From contig NZ_CP109486.1 of NCBI RefSeq assembly GCF_035918235.1, positions 930,001 through 994,000 of the forward strand: a stretch of DNA of 64,000 nucleotides, given 5' to 3'. Positions 14,901 to 25,700 of the stretch are shown here, piece by piece. Within the stretch, counting starts at the first letter, position 1; every line of letters begins with the position of its first letter. The notes under the pieces were generated by a model. That model saw nothing but the letters and a program-made list of their open reading frames with translations, searched no databases and was not told the DNA's origin. The DNA comes from Streptomyces sp. NBC_01445. GTDB lineage: Bacteria > Actinomycetota > Actinomycetes > Streptomycetales > Streptomycetaceae. A program made the translations under genes and the position numbers.

Positions 14901-17900
14901 GCACGTCGGGGCCGGTGGCAGAAGCGGTGGGCGCGGACGCGGGCGTCGCGGGCGCGGGCTTCGGGGCGACGCTCTGCGCGATGGACCGTGGGGTGGGGCT
15001 CTGGATGAGGACGTCCACGGGGACCTGTGTCCCCGTCACCGCCTCGATCTCCTGGGCGATGCGGATCATCGTGAAGGAGGTCGCTCCCAGGTCGAACAGG
15101 TCGGCGTCCAGGTCGACCCGGTCCACGCCGAGTATCCCGGCGGCGCTGCGGGCGACGTCCTCGGCACCGATCGGCGCGGCGGCGCTGTTCGAGGAGGCCG
15201 GGGACGCCGGAGGTGTCGCAGGTGCCGCGCCCGTCGCCGGTGACGCGTCCGTCGCCGGTACGGCGGCCGCCGTGAGCGCGTCGAGCGTCGGCTTGCTGAT
15301 GAGGGCGTCGACCGGCAGCGCGGTTCCGGTGAGCCGTTCGATCTCCTGCGCGATGCGGATCATGGTGAAGGAGGTGGCGCCGAGGTCGAACAGGTCGGCC
15401 CCGCCGTCGAGTTCGGCGACCCCGAGCACGTCGGCGACAGCGGCCCTGATGTCCCCGCGCACGTCTGTCCCGGATACCGGCGCGGACGCCGGCTTCGCGC
15501 CGAAGAGCTCCGCGGCGGCCGGGCGGTCCAGTTTGCCGTTCGTGGTCAACGGAAGGTCCTCCACGAAGCGGAAGTGGCTCGGTATCAGGTACGCGGGCAG
15601 CAGGTCGCCCAGGGCGCGGCGGATCTGCGACACCCGAGGCGCACGGTCCCTCTCGCGGGCCACGCAGACGGCGGCGAGGATCTGTTCGCCGGAGGCCTCG
15701 TCCTGGACCGGCAGCACGCGCGCCTCGGCGACCCCGGGCACATCGGCGAGGGCCGCCTCGATCTCCTCGGGCTCGATGCGCAGCCCGCGCAGCTTGAACT
15801 GGCCGTCGATCCGTCCGAGATAGCGGATCTCGCCGTCCTCACCGACAAAACCGAGGTCCCCCGTGCGGTAGAGCCGCGGCGACGGGTCGAGGCCGGGGAA
15901 GGGCGACGCGACGAATCGCTCGGCGGTCAGCTCGGGCCGCCCGTGGTATCCGAGAGCGACCTGGCGGCCGCCGATGAGGATCTCCCCGGGGGTGCCGGGG
16001 GCCACCGGGCGCAGCCGCTCGTCCACCACGTGGATGCGGGTGTGCGCGACGGGGCGTCCGATCGGCACGGTCGGTTCGTCCCAGTCGGGCCGGCAGGCCC
16101 AGTGCGTGACGTCGATGGCGGCCTCGGTCGGCCCGTAGAGGTTGTGCAGCTCGGGGCCGCCGGCCGCCTGTCCGCGTGCCGCGAACACCTCGTAGAACTG
16201 CCGCATCGTGGCGACCGGGAGTGCCTCGCCGCTGGTGAACACCGTGCGCAGTGCGGTGCACGCGGAGGCTGCGGGGTGGCGCAGGAACATGCCGAGCACG
16301 GACGGCACGAAGTGGGTGACGGTCACCTTTTCGTCGCGCAGCAGCCCCGCGAGATAGCCCGGGTCGACATGGCCGCCGGGCCGGGCGACGACGACGGACG
16401 CGCCCGCGAGGAGCGGCCAGAAAAACTCCCAGACCGAGACGTCGAATCCGTACGGGGTCTTCTGGGCGACCCGGTCGTCGGGGGTGAGCCGGAAACGGTC
16501 CTGCATCCACAACAGCCGGTTGGCGACGCCCTGTTGGGTGTTGCGGCAGCCCTTGGGCCGGCCGGTCGTCCCGGAGGTGTAGATCGTGTAGACGGGGTCG
16601 TCGGGGCCCACCGTGACGGCCGGCGCCGTGCTCGGCAGTGCGTGGAGCGCGGCCCGGTCCGCGTCCCGGTCCGGGCAGACGACGACCGCGCCGGCCTCGG
16701 TGGGAACGGCGGCGAGGGCCTCGTCGGCCACCACGACCTTGGCGCCGCTGTCCTGAAGGAGGTAGCGCACGCGCTCGGGCGGGTTGGCCGGATCGACGGG
16801 GACGTAGACGGCACCCGCGCGCACGATGCCGATCAGCGTGGCCACCAGGCGCTCGGAGCGGTCCATGTGGACGGCGACGTGGTCGCCGGGGCGTACCCCG
16901 AGAGCGTGCAGGTGACGGGCCAGCCGGGCGGTGCGGCGGTCGAGTTCGCCGTAGGTGAGGGTGCGCCCGGCGTAGTGGACGGCGTCCCGCTCGGCGTGCC
17001 CGGCGAACGCGGCCTCGACGAGCTCGACGAGGGTCACGGGCGTGTGGTCGTCGACGGACCCGGCGCTCCCGTCCTGCTCAGAGTCCTGTTCAGAGCCCGG
17101 CTCAGAGCCCGGCTCAGAACCCTGCTCAGAGGCCTGCTCAGAGGCCTGCTCAGAGGCCTGCTCAGAGGCCTGCTCCCCCGCGACGAACTCCCGCACCCGG
17201 CGCGCGTACCGCTCGAACATCGCGTCCAGACGGTCCGGCGCGAGGGCGCCGTCGGCCGCGTCCCACTGGCCGGCGAGCTCGTCGCCGACGAGCAGCGGCA
17301 CATGGTCGAGCGCCACCTGGGCGGTCTGCGACTGGCTGGTGCGCAGCAGCACGCCGTCCGGGTGCAGGGCGGGGTCGATCTCCGGAACGCGGGTGAAGAC
17401 CACCGGCAGACGCAGCGCGCCGCCCGAGCGGAACACCCGGGTGCGCAACTCGCCCAGACCCGGGACCAGTTCGCCGCGCTCCAGGTCGCCGCGGACCCGG
17501 CTCCACAGCTCGCGGGCGCGCTCGGCGAAGCCTTCGGGGAGCGAGTCGTCGACGGTGACCCAGGCGAGCTGGGTGAAGTCGGCGACCATCGCGTCGGCGT
17601 GCGCGAGGCCGTGGGGGCGGTCCCAGGAGACGACGGTGACGGTGAACGGGCCCGCGGCCCCGTACTCGGCGCGCAGTTCGTCGGTGTACGCGGTGAGCAG
17701 CACGAGGTCGGCCGGGACGCCGATGGCCGCGGCGCGCTCGGTGAGCTCACGCCACGATCCGAGCGGCGCCCTGCGGTGGGCGCGCGGGGCGCCGGGAGCG
17801 GGCTCGGGCAGGGCGGGGCCGGACGGCAGGGCGGCGAACTTCTCGCGCCAGGCGGTGCGCGCCCGCTCCCCGGCCTTGGTGCGCCTGCGTTCGGGCAGCG

Positions 17901-19776
17901 CGCGCAGGTGGGCCGTCGGATCGGCGGGGGTGTCCAGGACGCGGTCGTCGCCGTCGTGCAGGGCGAAGAGCTGGCCGAACAGGAGCGCGAAGCTGCGGGC
18001 GTCCGCGAGCAGGGCGTCGAGGACCACGTGCAGCACGACCGTTCCGTCGGGCAGCGCGCTGGCCTCGAGCGTGTACATCGGGCTGCTGCCCAGCGGGAAC
18101 GTGGTGTCGCGCAGCCGCGCGGCGATGCCGGCGAGCGCGGCCTCGACGTCGGCCGCCGCGGTCAGGTCGTGGCGGGCGATGCGGTACGGGGTGACGGCCG
18201 GAGCAACGGTCAGCGTGCCGTCCTCGTGGACGGCGGCCCGCAGCATGGGGTGGTGCGCGGCGAGCCGGTTCCAGGCCCGTTCGAGCGCGTCGACGTCGTG
18301 CCGTCGGAGCAGGAACTCCTGGTAGACCCTCGTCTCTGCATCCCCGCCGAGCCCGCCGATCCGCCCGACGAGATAGGCCGACTGGACGTCGGTGAGGGGA
18401 ATGGGGTCCCCGGCCTCGTCGGTGGAACCGGCACCGTCGTCGCAACCGGGGAGCGCGGCGGGCAGCGCGAAGGCATCCGTCCCCTCCTGCGCGATCCGCT
18501 CAAGTGCCGTGCGCAGCGCGGCGAAGGCGTTCTCGGTCCGGGTGCCGTCCACGGCGGTCGGCGCGAAGTCCCACGAGACCAGGAGCGCCCCGTCGCGTTC
18601 CTGCACACAGCTCTCCAGGTGGACGCCCGGGGTGAGCGTCGCCGAGGACTCCAGGTCCACCCTGGCTGCCCAGTTGTCCGGATCGTCGGTCAGGGCGGAC
18701 AGGCTGCCGAGGAGGCTGGTGAAGACCATCGGCACCGCCAGGCCCCGTCGGCCGGGTTCGGTCCGCGCCCGTTCCCGCAGGGCCCGTACACCGCTGACCG
18801 CCGCGTGTTCCAGGTCGCTCCACAGCCGGGCGCGCACCAGGTCGAGCCGCTCCCCCGCGGTGCCCGTCGCGGGCGGCGCGACGAAGACGGACGTCGAGAT
18901 GAACGGGCCGACCAGGCGCGGCACATCGGCGTGCACCCGCTGCCGGTTGTACGTGGTGAGGACGACGGGCAGCGGCGCCTGACCGCCACCGTCGGCGCCC
19001 TGCACCGCGGCCGTGCACAGGGCGAGCAGCAGCGCGGTCGGGGTCGCCCTGGCCTCCTTGGCCGCGGCCTTCACCCGCTCCCAGCGATCGGGCTCCAGGC
19101 GCAGGGCGAGCCTGCGGTGGCCGGGCCCGTCCGCGGCGCCGCCGCCCAGGGGCAGCGGGCGTTCGAGGTCGATGTCCGCGAGCTGGTCGCGCCAGTACGC
19201 CAGGGAGGCCGCTGGCACCTCGGCGCCCGCTCCGGCGGTGCAGTACGCGCGGAAGGTGAGTCCGGGCTCGGTGACCGCACTCCCGTGGGCGTACCGCTCG
19301 TACCACTGCTGAAGCAGCAGCGAGACGCTCGGGCCGTCGGCGATCAGCTCGTCCACGGTGAACAGCACCCGGGCCCGGCCGCCCGCCAGGTGCGCGACGC
19401 GGATCGCGAAGAGCGGCCAGCGGTGCGGGTCGAACCCGGCCAGCGCCTCCCGGCGCAGCCGCGCCAGTTCGGCGTCCCGCTCGGCGGGTGCAGCGGTGGT
19501 CAGGTCGGCCCGGACGAACCGGTGGGCGGTCACCTCTTCGCGCACCGTCTGCCGTGCGTCGGGCAGGACGTGGGCACGCAGCATGTCGGTGGCGGCGACC
19601 ACGTCGTTCCAGGCGGCCTCCGCACGGTCGGTGTCGAAGGCGTCGGCCTCGAACTCCAGGTGGATCTGGGTTCCGGGGCCGTTGCCGCCCCCGAGCGTGC
19701 GGCCCACGTAGAACGACTCCTGGACTTCAGTGAGGGCGAACGGTTCGAACCGGGCGGTGGGGTCGGTCTGCGGCAT
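11974..19776 (-). CDS. NRPS/PKS: Cy-Cy-A(Ser)-PCP-PCP-Ox-KS0-ACP (oxazole-forming)
   Basis: 2600 residues. Cy1 (~1-440) and Cy2 (~460-895) both show the heterocyclisation DxxxxDxxS signature (DELIADGPS near 140; DALLADARS near 585). A 12-bp-unit repeat encodes an SEQA linker. The A domain (~915-1410) has YTSGTTGRPKG; my manual ten-residue code reading is DVWHFSLIDK, a serine code. Tandem PCPs (~1467, ~1566) share LGATSFTMIRI. An FMN oxidase domain (~1640-1840, SagB/McbC-like, 'RYPSGGGFYPVQVYV') would oxidise oxazoline to oxazole. The KS (~1875-2285) keeps Cys in 'IDSGCVSGL', but the first catalytic His is lost (EAAAAGAAL instead of EAHGTGT), so it is a non-elongating KS0. A final carrier (Ser ~2556, LGATSRQLL) ends the protein. 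It installs the serine-derived oxazole of group A streptogramins. The following Pro/Ala module is not here. Confidence 0.9.
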   Translation of the reverse strand: MPQTDPTARFEPFALTEVQESFYVGRTLGGGNGPGTQIHLEFEADAFDTDRAEAAWNDVVAATDMLRAHVLPDARQTVREEVTAHRFVRADLTTAAPAERDAELARLRREALAGFDPHRWPLFAIRVAHLAGGRARVLFTVDELIADGPSVSLLLQQWYERYAHGSAVTEPGLTFRAYCTAGAGAEVPAASLAYWRDQLADIDLERPLPLGGGAADGPGHRRLALRLEPDRWERVKAAAKEARATPTALLLALCTAAVQGADGGGQAPLPVVLTTYNRQRVHADVPRLVGPFISTSVFVAPPATGTAGERLDLVRARLWSDLEHAAVSGVRALRERARTEPGRRGLAVPMVFTSLLGSLSALTDDPDNWAARVDLESSATLTPGVHLESCVQERDGALLVSWDFAPTAVDGTRTENAFAALRTALERIAQEGTDAFALPAALPGCDDGAGSTDEAGDPIPLTDVQSAYLVGRIGGLGGDAETRVYQEFLLRRHDVDALERAWNRLAAHHPMLRAAVHEDGTLTVAPAVTPYRIARHDLTAAADVEAALAGIAARLRDTTFPLGSSPMYTLEASALPDGTVVLHVVLDALLADARSFALLFGQLFALHDGDDRVLDTPADPTAHLRALPERRRTKAGERARTAWREKFAALPSGPALPEPAPGAPRAHRRAPLGSWRELTERAAAIGVPADLVLLTAYTDELRAEYGAAGPFTVTVVSWDRPHGLAHADAMVADFTQLAWVTVDDSLPEGFAERARELWSRVRGDLERGELVPGLGELRTRVFRSGGALRLPVVFTRVPEIDPALHPDGVLLRTSQSQTAQVALDHVPLLVGDELAGQWDAADGALAPDRLDAMFERYARRVREFVAGEQASEQASEQASEQASEQGSEPGSEPGSEQDSEQDGSAGSVDDHTPVTLVELVEAAFAGHAERDAVHYAGRTLTYGELDRRTARLARHLHALGVRPGDHVAVHMDRSERLVATLIGIVRAGAVYVPVDPANPPERVRYLLQDSGAKVVVADEALAAVPTEAGAVVVCPDRDADRAALHALPSTAPAVTVGPDDPVYTIYTSGTTGRPKGCRNTQQGVANRLLWMQDRFRLTPDDRVAQKTPYGFDVSVWEFFWPLLAGASVVVARPGGHVDPGYLAGLLRDEKVTVTHFVPSVLGMFLRHPAASACTALRTVFTSGEALPVATMRQFYEVFAARGQAAGGPELHNLYGPTEAAIDVTHWACRPDWDEPTVPIGRPVAHTRIHVVDERLRPVAPGTPGEILIGGRQVALGYHGRPELTAERFVASPFPGLDPSPRLYRTGDLGFVGEDGEIRYLGRIDGQFKLRGLRIEPEEIEAALADVPGVAEARVLPVQDEASGEQILAAVCVARERDRAPRVSQIRRALGDLLPAYLIPSHFRFVEDLPLTTNGKLDRPAAAELFGAKPASAPVSGTDVRGDIRAAVADVLGVAELDGGADLFDLGATSFTMIRIAQEIERLTGTALPVDALISKPTLDALTAAAVPATDASPATGAAPATPPASPASSNSAAAPIGAEDVARSAAGILGVDRVDLDADLFDLGATSFTMIRIAQEIEAVTGTQVPVDVLIQSPTPRSIAQSVAPKPAPATPASAPTASATGPDVRIALDPAAKAAFKEARVAERVLPPSLRRVPVPPAAPDEARALFDASSFREFAAGPLPAHDLLGLLAGVTWGELDGRAKRRYPSGGGFYPVQVYVYVAPGAVQDLAPGLYYLHPAERALIALAPDARYGTDLHVHHNRALVAGSGFGVFLVSTPAAIAPAYGERNATRFSTVEAGHIAQLLLTGAPERGLGLCAVGEMDFDAVRGDFGVGGDQELLLSLWGGALTEQTRGRRAALAPAAPVLTPQGERAVAVVGFAAELPGARTLDELDDLIARSGTATGPAPAQRWAPLRSRARRAGAAVGGYLDDVLAVEAEEFRIPEAEGSAIDPQERILLSVARRCFEDAALTPDRLDGRVGVYVGSMWQDHALYGVAARADERAEDGTHATRGGLAHRTSHAFGLTGPSLLIDSGCVSGLAAVEAAYRAVADGRCEAALAAGSNLVLHPDHLDVLSEMGLVAQDADSCAFTDRASGWLVGEGVGAVLLKPLDRALADGDPVHAVLRGGALQHSGTTRQFGIPDPERQEATMRAALDDAGIGPADIGYVEAAAAGAALADALEFTALGRLFGGDGAGTAPVPVGTVKPHTGHLEAASVFAQLGKVVTQFRRADVYPTLLTSAVNPALNRTGGSVALAAEGADSWRTAPGAPRRVLVNGFAGGGSYGSLVVEEPPAVEPGPDDQGTWALPLSADTPQNLAALADSLADAWARDPSLGAGRVARALREGRTDRPARGGLVTDAAGAVAGLRALAHRMRCGGEGVVVAGADSPRREADTLAAWAAGEQVDWPPIAAAKAALPATPLTRTRYLLPTAPTAPTAPATPTAPATPTGPTAPAASAASTGSAGPTAAAAPAPAAAPLPSPAPEAADTLSARLGSVWGIGLAAESAPVACAAPSGAGAEPAAAAPFTRLSRIVAAELGTDTGQLRPEQDLFALGATSRQLLRLAARIAADGGRELPLETLFTAADLGDLADQAFPTPVTV
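12420..12492 (+). repeat. In-frame GC-rich tandem repeat encoding a Pro-Thr-Ala linker
   Basis: Variants of GGTGCGGTC and GGTGTGGCC repeat across ~70 bp. On the coding (minus) strand they encode a PTAPTAPATPTAPATP-type flexible linker between the KS0 post-region and the last carrier domain of the NRPS/PKS. Copy number is likely to vary between strains. Confidence 0.7.
17072..17175 (+). repeat. 12-bp tandem repeat encoding SEQA/SEPG linker
   Basis: Repeats of CAGAGGCCTGCT and diverged copies span ~104 bp. On the minus strand they encode (SEQA)n-(SEPG)n-(SEQD)n, joining Cy2 to the A domain. The left copies are nearly identical to each other, the others diverged, as expected from recent slippage expansion. 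Confidence 0.8.
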
Positions 19777-19797
19777 GGCTGGGTTCTCCGGTTCCCT

Positions 19798-22700
19798 CTA
19801 CTGGCTCTGCAGGTCGGACAGGCGGGCGACGAGTTCGTCGACGGTGAACTCGCTGAGCAGCTGGAGCGGCAGCGTCTCGCCGAACCGCTCGGTGATCTCG
19901 AAGCGCAGGTTCATCGCGCCGATGGAGTCCACGCCGAGTTCGACGAGGGTCCGTCCCGTGTCGACGGGCCCCTCGGCGCCGGGCCCGGCGGCCAGCTCGC
20001 CGACAAACTCGACGATGCGGGCGAGACGGGGGTCCGACGCCGGGCCGGACGCCGGATCGGCCGAGGCTTCTGCCGGAACTTCGGCCAAGGCTTGGAGCGG
20101 GGTTTCGGCCGGGGCTTGGATCGGGGTTTCGGCCGGGGTTTCGGCCGGGGTTCCGGCGTCGGCGGTCTCGTCGTCGTCCTCGTCCTCGGCGAGCCAGTAA
20201 CGGCCCCTGATGAACGCCGATGGCGGTACGGACACGATGCGGCCCGGGCCGGGGTCGAGCGCCGTCCAGTCGACCTCCCAGCCGGTCACCCACAGATCGG
20301 CGATCTGCTCAGGACGGTCCGCCCGCCACAGCGCGGCCACCAGGTCGTCGGTCTCCGGGGCCTGGGCACGGGCCGTGCCGGCGGTGCCCGTGCGCAGCGC
20401 GCCGGAGGCGGTGCCGTCCGCGGCGAACCGGGCCAGTTCCGCGGCGAGTTGAGCGGCGGAGTCGGCGACGACGGCGAGGCGGTGCTCGTGGACCGCGCGC
20501 CCGCTGCGCAGCGTGCGGGCCACGTCCGCGAGCGGGGCGCCGGCGCCGGGCAGCCACTGGGACAGGCGTGCGGCGGTGGCGGCGAGGTGGGCGGGGGTGG
20601 GCGCGGACAGGACGACGAGCTCCCGCCCGGCCGGCTGCGGCGCGCTCTCGTCGGCCACCGGGCGTGGCAGATGCTCCTCCACGACGACATGGGCGTTGAC
20701 GCCGCCCGCGCCGAACGAGCTGACGCCCGCGCGGCGGGGCAGTTCGCGGCCCGAGGCGTCGCGCAGCCGCGGCCAGGGTGCGGCCTCGTACTGAAGGCTG
20801 AAGCGCGTGCCGGCGAGGCCGAGGCCGGGGTTGACGGGATCGGCGTGCCAGGTGGGCGCCACCGTGCCGTGGCGCAGCTGGAGCAGCACCTTGGTGAGAG
20901 CGGCGATACCCGCGGCGGACTCCCCGTGGCCGATGGCGGACTTGACCGAGCCGAGGGAGCAGGGCACCGCGGCCGCGTCGCCCCGGCCGTACGACTCCTG
21001 TAGACCGGCGAGTTCGACAGGGTCGCCGAGTTCGGTGCCGGTGCCGTGGGCCTCGATCACGTTCACGGTGGCCGGGTCCACGCCGGAGCGGCGCAGAGCC
21101 TCGCGCAGCACCCGGGCCTGGGCCCACGGGCTGGGCGCGGTGAAGCCGTTGGTGCGGCCGCCATGGGCAACGGCGGTGCCGCGGATCACGGCGTGCACGG
21201 TGTCGCCGTCGGCGAGGGCGCGCGCCAGCGGTTTGACCACGACGGCCCCGGCGCCCTCGCCGGGCCCGAACCCGGCGCCCCCCGCGCCGAAGCTGCGGCA
21301 CAGGCCGTCCTCGGCGAGGAATCCGGACTGCCGCAGCATGCGGAACCGGGAAGGGTGCAGATAGAGGTTGACCCCGCCGACGAGCGCGGCGGCGCACTCG
21401 CCGCGCCGCAGCGCCTCCACGGCCAGGTGCAGGGCGACCAGCGAGGACGAACAGGCGGTGTCGACCGGCTGGCTGGGACCCCGCAGGTCGAGGAGGTACG
21501 AAAGCCGGTTCGGCAGCGACCAGAAGTGGCCGGAGGGCATGTCCCGGTGGCCTGCCGCCCAGCGCTCGGCGCCGAGCAGCGGGTAGTCGGCGGAGGTGAT
21601 GCCCGCGAAGACACCGACGCTGCGGGGCTCGCCGTCGGGCGCGGTGAGGGCGTCGAGGCGGGCCCCGGCGAGTCCGGCGTCCTCCAGCGCCTCCCAGGCG
21701 ACTTCGAGGAAGAGCCGCTCCTGTGGGTCGGTGAAGGCGGCTTCCCGCGCCGACAGACCGAAGAAAGCGGGGTCGAAGGAGTCCACCCGGTCGAGGAAGT
21801 GCCCCTTGGCCCGTACGCCGCCGGCACTGCGCCAGCGGTCGGTGGGCAGGTCGCCGACGGTGTCCTTGCCGACGAGCAGGTTCTCCCAGAACGCCTCGGG
21901 GTCGTCCGCCCCGGGGTAGCGCCCGGCGAGCCCGACGATGGCCACGGCGTCATCGGGGCCGGATGCCGGGCCGAGTGCGGGGCCGACTGCGGGGCCGTCG
22001 TGGGGGGTGCCCGTCACCGCGGCAGCGGCCCGTACGGGCGGCTCGGCGACGGACGGTCCGGACGGCTCGACGGTCACGGCGGCCGGTGCCCGCTGCGGGG
22101 TCAGGCGCGCGAGGTGGCCCGCCAGTTCGGTCAGATCGCGCAGGCCGAAGAGCATCTCCGGGCCGACCGGGGCCACTTGGGCACTCAGCTTCGACGCCAG
22201 CGTGCGGATCATCACCGAGTCGAGGCCGAGCGCCTCCAGGGAGGTGCGCGGGCCGATCGCCGACGGGTCGTGGCCGAGGGTGTCGGCGACCGTGCGGCAG
22301 ACCAGTTCCACCAGGCCGTCGGGCGTGACGTGGGGTGAGGTCGTGTCCACGGCGCCGGCCGGGGCCGGGGCCGCGCTCTCCAGGCCCGGCAGCAGGTGCA
22401 ATTCGGCGAGGTGGCGGTGCCAGGCGTCCGCCCGGCCGTGGAAGAGCGACACGACCTGCGGACCGCCCGGGCCGAGCAGCCGCTCCAGGGCTCGCAGTCC
22501 CCGCTCGGCGGGGAGCGGGACCATGCCGACGTGCTCCTCGACCACCTCGCGCACCGGCTCGGGGATGGTCATCCCCGGCACGTCCCACAGCGGCCACTGC
22601 ACCGACACGGTGCGACCGTGCCGCTCCCCCGCGGCGGTGAGACCCGCGCGGCGCTCGGCCAGGGCGTCCAGCGCGCCGTTGGCGTAGGCGTAGTCGGCCT

Positions 22701-25700
22701 GGCCGATGTTGCCGCTGACCGCCGCGACCGAGGAGAACAGGGCGAAGACGTCGAGCGGCAGTCCTGCCGTCGCCTCGTCGAGTGCGGCGGCACCGGCGGT
22801 CTTGGGGGCGAGCACCGCGGCCACGTCGGCGGGAGTCTTGCGCAGCAGGTACGCGTCGCGGACCACGCCCGCGGCGTGGAAGACACCGTGCAGGGCGCCC
22901 TCGTGGGCGAGGATGCCGGCGACCAGTTCCGCGGCCCCCTCCGGGGCGGTGACGTCGGCGCGTACGTAGCGGATGCCTCCGGCCCCGTCCGCCGGAGGAC
23001 GCGCGGCCGGATCCAGCTCGGCCCAGGGGGTGCGCCCGCACACCACGACCCGGGTGCCGGGACGCGCGGCGAGCCGGCGCGCCAGCGCACGTCCGATGCC
23101 GCCCATGCCGCCGGTGACCAGGTACACGCCGTCGGGGCGTGGCACGAAGCCCTCTTCGGGCAGGGCGGCGGGGCGCAGCACACGGCGTACGCGGCGGGCG
23201 CCGCGCACGTCGGCGAGGTGTCCCGACTCGGCCTGGGGCACGGCCAGTTCGGCCCGGACGGACGGTGCGGCCGCGGCCCCGTCGTCGGCGACGAGCAGGG
23301 CACGTCCGTCCAGGCGCGGGTTCTCCTGGCGCAGCGTCTGTACGAGGGCGCGCGCGGCGTCGGCCCGCAGGGCGTCGGCGGTGACGGCGAGCACGGTCAG
23401 CCGCTGTGTGCGGAAGGCGGAGAGCACCGTGCGCAGGGCGGCGAACGCCGCCGCGTCGGCGTCCGGGTCCGGGCCGATGCGCACCACGAGCGTGACGGCG
23501 TCGGGCTCCGTGGCCCGCACCGTGTCGATCTCGTCGAGGCCGGTGCCGCCCAGCGCGGCGGCGAGGTCGCCCCGGGTGTCGTGCACGAGCAGCGGCCCCT
23601 GGGCGGGGCGCGGGGCGTCGGCGGGAAGGGGGGCGTCCTGCCAACCGGGCGCGTACAGGACGAGGTCGTCGAGGGTGTCGTGAGTGTCGAAGGCGTCGGG
23701 GACGGCGTGGGGGTCGGGGACGGCGCTCGCGGCGGGCCGCGCGCTCACGTAGTGGCGGTCGCGTGCGAAGGCGTATCCGGGGACGGAGATGCGGCGGTAG
23801 CGGCCGGGCGGGCACAGCCGGGTGAAGTCGACGTCGTGGCCCTCGGCGTAGAGCCGGGCCAGTTCGCGCAGGTGCCCCCGGTTCCCGGGCTCGTCCGCCG
23901 CCCGGTCGAGGACGCGGCGCAGGAGCGCGGCGCGGGCGCGGCGGGCCTCGCGGTCGGCGGTCCGCGCGCTTGCGGCAGGCGCGGCAGGCCCTTCGACGCG
24001 TCGTTCGTCGTTCCCGCCCACCGCCAGCCGGTCGAGCGAGTCGAGGAGTTGCTCCCGGTCGTCGACGAGCAGCGCGGCCCTGTGCGGGTGGTGGTCACGG
24101 GCGCACGACAGGGTGTGCGCGAGGTCGGCGAGTGCGGCGTCGGCCCCGCCGGGCGAGCGCAGCCAGCGGGCGAGTTCGGCGGCACGGTCGGCGAGCGCGC
24201 CGGGGCGGCGGCCGGACACCGGCACGAGCACGGGCAGGTCGGTCGCGACGGCGGTGACGGGTCCTGCGGGCGGGGGCTGCTCGACGACGACGTAGGCGTT
24301 GGTGCCGCTGAAGCCGAACGAGCTGACGGAGGCGCGGCGCGGCCGTCCCCCGGTGCCGGGCAGGGTGAGCCGCTCCGTGGCGACGGTGAACGGGCCGTCC
24401 TCGAAGGGGATGCCGGGGTTGAGCGTCGCGGCCGAGCAGTGCAGCGAGGGGGGCACCTGCCCGGTGCGTACGACACCCATGGCCTTGATCAGCCCGGCGA
24501 GCCCGGCCGCGGCCGAGGTGTGGCCGACGTTGCCCTTGACCGAGCCGATCGGCACGCTGCCCGGCGGCCGGCCCGCGGGCCCGAACACCTGGTTGAGCGC
24601 GGTGATTTCGATGGGGTCGCCCAGCGGGGTGCCGGTGCCGTGGCACTCGACGTAGTCGACACCGTGCGGGTCCAGGCCGAACCGGTCGAGCGTGCCGGCG
24701 ATGAGCCGGGCCTGCGAGGCGGCACTGGGCGCCGTGATCCCGTTCGTCCTGCCGTCCTGGTTGAGGCCTCCGGCGCGGATCACCCCGTGCACGGGGTCTC
24801 CGTCGGCGACCGCCCTGGACAGGGGTTTGAGCACGACGACGGCGCAGCCCTCGCCGGGGACGATGCCGTCGGCGGACGCGTCGAAGGGACGGCAGCGCCC
24901 GCTGGGCGAGAGCATCCCCGCCCGGCTCATGAAGACGTGCGGCAGTTCGGTGAGGTAGAGGGTGACGCCGCCGACGAGCATCATGTCGGCCTCGCCGAGC
25001 CACAGCGACTGGCAGGCCTGGTGGAGGGCGACGAGGGAGGACGAGCACGCCGTGTCGACGGTGACGGCCGGACCCTTGAGATCGAGGTGGTAGGCGATGC
25101 GGGCGGCGAGCAGCGAGTTGGAGTTGCCCTGCATGACCTGCGCGAGCCGGGTGTGCTCGCTCTCCCGCTCGATGAGGTCCTGGTAGTCGTTCATCATGAC
25201 GCCGGCGTGCACGCCGACACGGGCTCCCGCGAGCGCTCCGGTGCGCTGCCCGGCGTGTTCCAGCGCGCGCCATGCCTCCTGGAGGAAGAGCCGGGCCTGC
25301 GGGTCGGTGAGCTCGGCCTCGCGCGGGGTCATCCGGAAGAAGTCGGCGTCGAACCGGTCGGCACCGTCCACGAAGGCGCCCCATTTGGAGACCGATTTGC
25401 CCTCGGCCGCGGGGTCGGCGTCGTAGTGGTCCGCGATGCGCCACCGCTCGGCGGGCACCTCGGTGACGAGGTCGTCCCCGTCCAGGATCCGCTGCCAGAA
25501 GGTGTCGGCGTCATCGGCGCCGGGGAACCGGGCGCTGTAGCCGATGACGGCGATGGGCTCGGGCACGCCCGCGGGCGCGGGCGCCGGCGCGGCCGGGGTG
25601 GCCTGGCCGGCCGCCGCCCGCAGCAGAGCGGCCGCGGTGGCGCCGTCCACCCCGGCGGCCGGTGCGGGCACCGGTGCGGGGGTGGCCTCGGCCCGCAGCA

